9,169 nucleotides of DNA from Fibrobacter sp. (lineage in GTDB: Bacteria > Fibrobacterota > Fibrobacteria > Fibrobacterales > Fibrobacteraceae). Both the position numbers and the translations under genes were made by a program. This document shows positions 5,617 to 9,169 of the stretch, piece after piece. The stretch's first letter is position 1; every line of letters starts with the position of its first letter. Location: positions 1 to 9,169 of the forward strand of contig JAFWRL010000087.1 in assembly GCA_017520105.1 (NCBI GenBank), given 5' to 3'. The notes beneath the pieces were generated by a model that was given only the letters and a program-made list of their open reading frames with translations, made no database searches and was not told the origin of the DNA.

Positions 5617-6681
5617 CTAGTATTCAAAATTTACGCGGTAGCGCTTGTGACCGTTCGGAGAAACCTTTGCGCCCTTGGCGTTCACGAGGCCTCGGCGTTC
5701 CTTGGCGACCGTCGGAGTCGTGCGGAAAGCGCGAATGGCATCCGTTTCACTGGAAGAACTGGTCGGAGTCACCTGGCTGCTCGAAGAGGCGACACTCGAA
5801 GAACTCGCCGCCACGCTGCTAGAAGAAACAGCCTTTGAAGAACTGGACGCGACAGAGCTAGAAGAAACCGGTGCAGGTTCGTCATCCTTGGGAACTTGGC
5901 CGTTGAAGCTTTCCTGACCTTTGCGGGTGAGGGCGAGAATCAGCATGCCGTCTTTCGAATAAATGTTCTTGTCGGTAAGATCGACGCGGTTGCCGTCAAA
6001 TGTCCAGTCGCCTTTGCCCCAGCGTGAACCATCGAACGAATCGAAATTGTCTGTCCAGTCAAGCGTAAAATCGCTGCCGCCTTCGCCCTTGCCCGGGGTA
6101 TATTTATAAACCTTGACCCAGTTAATGAACTGGAAAAGCGGAAGCTTGGATTGGTCGAATTGGCCGACCCACCCCGGATCTTCCGAAGACCAAAGGTTGA
6201 ATCGGAGCCCCTGTGTTCCTGTCAATGCGGAAACCTGGCCGCCTTCCGTCTTGCGGACTTCCTTGCCATCGACAGTCCAACGAACATAATTCGGAGTCCA
6301 TTCGAGACCGTATGTATGGAAAGCCTGATCGGTCGCCGGACTGACCTGGTGATGCTGTTCACTGGTTTTCTGTGCGCCAGCCTTGCCGGTAATGATGTTG
6401 GACTGGAAACTTCCGGGATTCTTGCCGAGAACTTCGATATCCACTTCTACCCAGGGCCTTCCATCGGCGATTTCGGAACCGTTCTGGTAGAGGAACATGG
6501 AACTCACCGTCCCTGATGCTGCAGCCATCTTCATACGGGCTTCAAATTTGCCGTACTGGACTTCTTGCAGGGTATAGAGTTCTGCTCCGCTAAAATCTTT
6601 TGCGCTGACATTAGTGGTGAGTGCGGCCACGGTCGCAGCTACAGCGAGAGCACCCTTGACAGCAGTTTTCTTGATATTCAT
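5617..6681 (-). CDS. Circularly permuted 1,3-1,4-beta-glucanase (licheninase, GH16), secreted
   Basis: The 354-residue enzyme hydrolyses 1,4 linkages next to 1,3 bonds in cereal beta-glucan and lichenan, outside the cell. It strongly resembles the F. succinogenes mixed-linkage glucanase. A signal peptide ends at about S-A|K (residue 27). The GH16 core spans about 28-255. The catalytic motif W-V-E-V-D-I-E-V-L-G gives nucleophile E79, D81 and acid/base E83. The strands around F-D-G-S-R-W-G-K-G-D-W to L-I-L-A-L-T (about 215-251) lie at the N-terminus in Bacillus lichenases but come after the catalytic half here, the known circular permutation. A linker of six SSSS blocks (273-311) precedes a basic tail ending in G-H-K-R-Y-R-V-N-F-E-Y. 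GGAGG lies four bases before the ATG. A promoter and terminator flank the gene, so it can be expressed alone, although the esterase gene lies upstream in the same direction. Function is firm; exact substrate preference is inferred from the family. Confidence 0.96.
   Translation of the reverse strand: MNIKKTAVKGALAVAATVAALTTNVSAKDFSGAELYTLQEVQYGKFEARMKMAAASGTVSSMFLYQNGSEIADGRPWVEVDIEVLGKNPGSFQSNIITGKAGAQKTSEQHHQVSPATDQAFHTYGLEWTPNYVRWTVDGKEVRKTEGGQVSALTGTQGLRFNLWSSEDPGWVGQFDQSKLPLFQFINWVKVYKYTPGKGEGGSDFTLDWTDNFDSFDGSRWGKGDWTFDGNRVDLTDKNIYSKDGMLILALTRKGQESFNGQVPKDDEPAPVSSSSVASSSSKAVSSSSVAASSSSVASSSSQVTPTSSSSETDAIRAFRTTPTVAKERRGLVNAKGAKVSPNGHKRYRVNFEY
5749..5865 (-). repeat. Serine-block linker coding repeat within the glucanase gene
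   Basis: Six SSSS blocks are separated by short V/A/K/Q/T/P spacers between residues 273 and 311. Such linkers are common in Fibrobacter secreted enzymes and join the catalytic core to a terminal region. Repetitive codons of this kind tend to vary in copy number between strains. Confidence 0.8.
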
Positions 6682-6708
6682 TTATCCTCCAGGATATTAT
6701 CTTGATAA
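6682..6708 (-). promoter_or_regulatory. Leader dyads covering the glucanase ribosome binding site
   Basis: In the mRNA sense, TATCC and GGATA flank TGGA (6683-6696), placing the GGAGG ribosome site inside a small hairpin. Just upstream, TTATC and GATAA form a second dyad (6697-6708), and the upstream TTATC could instead pair with the GATAA at the start codon. The stems are short, so any effect on translation is speculative. Confidence 0.3.
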
Positions 6709-6728
6709 GTATCCCACGTACCGTTTAT

Positions 6729-6757
6729 AATATAGGTTCGTAAGGCTTGCTCGTAAA
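6729..6757 (-). promoter_or_regulatory. Candidate promoter of the beta-glucanase gene
   Basis: On the minus strand TTTACG (6757-6752) and TATATT (6734-6729) are separated by exactly 17 bases. They match four of six and five of six consensus positions. An overlapping TATTAT gives a second possible -10 box. Transcription would start roughly 40 bases before the ATG. No terminator is evident between the esterase stop (6815) and this promoter, so read-through from the esterase gene is also possible. Confidence 0.5.
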
Positions 6758-6814
6758 CGACGCTAAATGAACTTAAGAATCAAACTGTATCAACCGTTCC
6801 GAAAATCAATCATG

Positions 6815-8185
6815 CTATTGGCTCAACCCAAATCGTATTGCACGCTCGCCCTGGACCCGCAACACATAAACACCGTTTTTAAGAGCGCCCAAATCCACGG
6901 ATTCACCAGCAGAAACATTTCCTGATTTTACAGGACGGCCGCGAAGGTCAACGACATTAAACTTCAGCCCCATTCCACGAGAAACAGTGAAACTCCTGTT
7001 GCCGTTTTGCATCTGGACTACAGAGGAGCGAGCCAACATAGCGTGTTTGCCAATAGACGATTTCGACTCCGAAGTAGCGAGTTTGTAAAGGAAGTCAAAA
7101 ACCTTTGTCCGTACCGGCTTTTCGTATTCCGGTTCATCGTAGAATTCGTGGTACGCTTTTTCGACAAAATAAGTTTCGTGTTCAATATTCTTCGCCTTTA
7201 ATACAGAATCGATGACAAAACTACCGTATAGGGTAGGAGTCCCAATATCCAGTTTCAACAAAGACGCAAGCAATGCCATACTATTGGGAAGCATGTTTAC
7301 AATCATGGAACTCGCATTTGCGAGAGGACGCCCCGTCTTGAAAAGAACAGTTTCGTCATCCGTTCCGTGGACAAGAAAAACCGGAGTCCTGTTTTCGCCG
7401 ATAATGTTCGGATTGTGGATAGCGCCCCACAAGGCAACGACTCCATTCGCATGAGAATCCACGCCCTGTTCACCGTAAACGTTCAAGCTGCCAAGATCCG
7501 GAGCTCCGTTTTTCTGGATGTAAGTGGGGAAGTCGTTTTCCTTTGCGCTATAGACATTTTCAAGGGAAAGGATGGCTCCGGCACTGTTTCCAACAAGGTA
7601 AATCCGGTTCGGGTCAATCCCCAGATTGTCGGCATTCTTACGCATGTAGCGAACGGCGGCGTTGATATCCTGGACACCGCGATAGACTGAACGTGCAAAA
7701 TCTGCGCTATCAATGCTATAAGTCAAGCCGCTCCCTTCAAGCGTTACCCCCATGCGGTATTCAATAGAGGCAACAACGAAACCGCGTGCAGCAAGGGAAT
7801 CGCAATAAGTTACTGTCTGTTGGTCCGTATCGTCTTTAGCGCCAGCGACCATGGCCCCGCCATGACTCACAATAACGGCGGCACGCTTCTTTTCGGAATC
7901 ATCCTTCGGCGTGTAGAGGTCCATCAGCAGCGGCTTCAGCTCCACATCCTTTTCGTTGGTGTAAAAATAGACGTATTGGTCCGTTTCTTCAAGAAGAGTT
8001 TCGGACAGCGAATGCAGTGAACTCAAGTGGGGGACATCCTTGGCGTAAGAAACGTCCTTAGCCTTCTCGACCGCAAAAAGACGATCCTTGTAACGGACCC
8101 CATCTGCATAAGACATCACCGCAAAAGCGGCAACAGCAGTAAAAACAGCAAGGACATTCTTATGATTAAAAAAACGAGAAAACAT
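6815..8185 (-). CDS. Secreted alpha/beta-hydrolase esterase with a Por-secretion-like C-terminal tail
   Basis: This 456-residue carboxylesterase-type hydrolase probably removes acyl groups, perhaps from plant polysaccharides. The N-terminus (about 1-27, hydrophobic N-V-L-A-V-F-T-A-V-A-A-F-A-V-M-S-Y-A) is a signal peptide. The hydrolase fold spans about 60-372: oxyanion motif H-G-G at 108-110, nucleophile elbow G-N-S-A-G with S201, acid D276 or D277 in H-G-T-D-D, and H346 in A-Y-H-E-F. This arrangement resembles the BD-FAE / CE10-like esterases. Residues about 386-456 form a small beta domain with V-D-L-R-G-R-P-V, a spacer and L-K-N-G-V-Y-V-L-R-V, like the C-terminal sorting tails of type IX secretion. 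GAGGG sits four bases before the ATG. The glucanase gene follows 133 bases downstream on the same strand, consistent with a polysaccharide-degrading pair. The fold and triad are firm; substrate is unknown, and a peptidase or lipase activity is less likely. Confidence 0.88.
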   Translation of the reverse strand: MFSRFFNHKNVLAVFTAVAAFAVMSYADGVRYKDRLFAVEKAKDVSYAKDVPHLSSLHSLSETLLEETDQYVYFYTNEKDVELKPLLMDLYTPKDDSEKKRAAVIVSHGGAMVAGAKDDTDQQTVTYCDSLAARGFVVASIEYRMGVTLEGSGLTYSIDSADFARSVYRGVQDINAAVRYMRKNADNLGIDPNRIYLVGNSAGAILSLENVYSAKENDFPTYIQKNGAPDLGSLNVYGEQGVDSHANGVVALWGAIHNPNIIGENRTPVFLVHGTDDETVLFKTGRPLANASSMIVNMLPNSMALLASLLKLDIGTPTLYGSFVIDSVLKAKNIEHETYFVEKAYHEFYDEPEYEKPVRTKVFDFLYKLATSESKSSIGKHAMLARSSVVQMQNGNRSFTVSRGMGLKFNVVDLRGRPVKSGNVSAGESVDLGALKNGVYVLRVQGERAIRFGLSQ

Positions 8186-8234
8186 GCATCCCTCTATTCA
8201 TTGTTACTAAAATAAATATAATTATCTTTGCATC

Positions 8235-8263
8235 ATTATACAGACATTTTATCGCGTTCTCGA
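8235..8263 (-). promoter_or_regulatory. Candidate promoter of the esterase gene
   Basis: A consensus TATAAT -10 box (8240-8235, minus strand) lies 17 bases downstream of TCGAGA (8263-8258), a four-of-six match to the -35 box. The implied leader is about 40 bases. It faces away from the lipoprotein gene, so the 8186-8379 gap is a divergent promoter region. Confidence 0.55.
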
Positions 8264-8309
8264 TATTTATTTAAAATGCAAATAGGGGAGTTTCTTTGTT
8301 ATAAAAAAG

Positions 8310-8331
8310 TTTGTAATTTGAAATTTACAAA
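8310..8331. promoter_or_regulatory. Inverted repeat in the divergent promoter region
   Basis: TTTGTAA (8310-8316) and TTACAAA (8325-8331) form perfect 7-base arms around 8 bases, with a second nested dyad AATTT-G-AAATT at 8315-8325. It lies between the esterase promoter and the lipoprotein start and could be a regulator site. The region is very AT-rich, which makes chance dyads common. Confidence 0.3.
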
Positions 8332-8379
8332 AAATGAAAAATTTAGTTTGTGTTCAATTTGTATATTTAGCAAAAAAAA

Positions 8380-9169
8380 ATGATGAGAATGAAAATGAGA
8401 CACTTTATAGCCTACCCGTTGTCCTTTGCCGCAATTTTTGCAGCATGTGATTCCAGCACTTCTCCAGATTCGTACATCAAAGGCGACCAGATTTATGAAC
8501 GTCACATAGACCGCAGTCAGGCATCGATGAAATGCGTTGTCTATGCAACGGATTATAGTGTTTCGCTAGATTTTAACTTTTCCGTTCTGAGCGACGAAAC
8601 CTACATGAGGCAACAACTAGAGGCAAACACCAACAATCCAGCGATATACCGCGGAAAAGCGGAAGTTTCAGGGCTTTTTTTGAATCAAAAAGATAAAATG
8701 TGTAACATGATGAAGAACTTGGCAGAAGATTTGGATAATGGAACATATAAATGCATGGATAACGTTGCCACATTCGAATCAACTCTTCCAAATGTCAATG
8801 AATCGCAAAAGCCTTTTGTCATCTCCCAATTAAAAGAAACATTGAAAAATCAATGCGATACCTGGTACGACGAGACTCTCAAAAACATAAACAGCCTCAA
8901 AAATGAAATAGCCTCTCAAAACGGTAATTCGAACAGTTCTTCCGGCGAAACAGTCCAGTCCTGCAACGTCATAGCCAACGGGAATACAATACAAGTCAGC
9001 GTTATATATCCAAGCAAGACTGCAATCACAACATTGACAAAAAACAATAACGATTACACGATAATGGAAGCATATACGGGTATAGAAGAAACGACCTTGG
9101 CAAGAGTTTGTGAAGCCTACAAAAAAGACTCCGAAATAAAGAATGTCATCTGCTCGGGGCAGACATTCA
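8380..9169 (+). CDS. Unrecognised cysteine-rich lipoprotein, N-terminal part (runs off the right edge)
   Basis: The frame is open from ATG 8380 to the window edge (263 complete codons, no stop). It starts with a lipoprotein signal: basic M-R-M-K-M-R-H, a hydrophobic core, then F-A-A-C with the lipidated cysteine at residue 23, followed by D-S-S-T-S-P-D-S. Asp after the cysteine would mean inner-membrane retention by the E. coli rule, which may not apply here. The mature part has six or more further cysteines spread through it, a Lys/Asn-rich helical stretch and an Asn/Ser-rich hinge (about residues 183-192), and its codons are more AT-rich than those of the neighbours. I do not recognise a family. 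Four in-frame ATGs (8380, 8383, 8389, 8395) could each start it, and an in-frame TAG at 8368 sets the limit. None has a clear Shine-Dalgarno sequence. TATATT at 8362-8367 could be a -10 box giving a nearly leaderless mRNA. Confidence 0.82.
   Translation, partial: MMRMKMRHFIAYPLSFAAIFAACDSSTSPDSYIKGDQIYERHIDRSQASMKCVVYATDYSVSLDFNFSVLSDETYMRQQLEANTNNPAIYRGKAEVSGLFLNQKDKMCNMMKNLAEDLDNGTYKCMDNVATFESTLPNVNESQKPFVISQLKETLKNQCDTWYDETLKNINSLKNEIASQNGNSNSSSGETVQSCNVIANGNTIQVSVIYPSKTAITTLTKNNNDYTIMEAYTGIEETTLARVCEAYKKDSEIKNVICSGQTF

Noticed and set aside
5749..5865. Serine-block repeats as a CRISPR or mobile tandem array
   Set aside because: The repeat is in frame and encodes a linker; spacing and units are irregular at the DNA level.
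5497..5917. Plus-strand open frames across the glucanase 3' end
   Set aside because: The repeated Leu-Glu-Glu pattern is just the reverse reading of the serine-block codons, and the frames start within the ssb leader or the terminator region.
8299..8791. Minus-strand small open frames at the right edge
   Set aside because: They are antisense to the lipoprotein frame, which is open for 263 codons and has a convincing lipobox.

Overview
The window looks like chromosomal DNA of a Fibrobacter species (F. succinogenes or a close relative). The strongest evidence is the minus-strand gene at 5617-6681. It encodes the naturally circularly permuted mixed-linkage beta-glucanase (GH16 licheninase) known from F. 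succinogenes, including its serine-block linker and basic C-terminus. A Por-secretion-like C-terminal tail on the neighbouring esterase, an FCB-type lipoprotein and moderate base composition fit this. The species call is inferred from remembered protein sequence, not from a search.

Layout. On the plus strand, 1-1416 holds the 3' end of a TonB/AgmX-type periplasmic protein closed by an intrinsic terminator (241-281), then an M29 metallo-aminopeptidase (301-1416). Next is a secreted, probably outer-membrane beta-barrel protein of unknown function (1553-2824), closed by a very stable hairpin (2839-2882). A short palindrome-rich, REP-like spacer (2884-2951) separates these convergent blocks. On the minus strand, reading right to left, a probable operon follows: ssb (5406-4930), an unrecognised four-helix membrane protein with a cytosolic helical tail (4914-3982), and asd, aspartate-semialdehyde dehydrogenase (3942-2953). 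The gaps are only 15 and 39 bases, and a perfect 9-6-9 palindrome lies upstream of ssb. Further right, still on the minus strand, are a secreted alpha/beta-hydrolase esterase (8185-6815) and the glucanase (6681-5617), each with its own candidate promoter; the glucanase ends at a clear intrinsic terminator (5551-5580). At the right edge a divergent plus-strand gene (8380 to beyond 9169) encodes the N-terminal part of an unrecognised cysteine-rich lipoprotein.

Functionally the window is a mosaic. It holds housekeeping genes (DNA single-strand binding, lysine/threonine/methionine and diaminopimelate precursor synthesis, peptide turnover), cell-envelope proteins, and an exported polysaccharide-degrading pair: the esterase could remove acyl groups and the glucanase cleaves cereal beta-glucan. 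I see no CRISPR array, tRNA or rRNA gene, transposase, phage gene or recognisable defence system. The points most worth a second look are the unknown membrane protein between ssb and asd, the palindrome at the ssb promoter, the different export tails on the two secreted enzymes, and the lipoprotein with no visible ribosome binding site.
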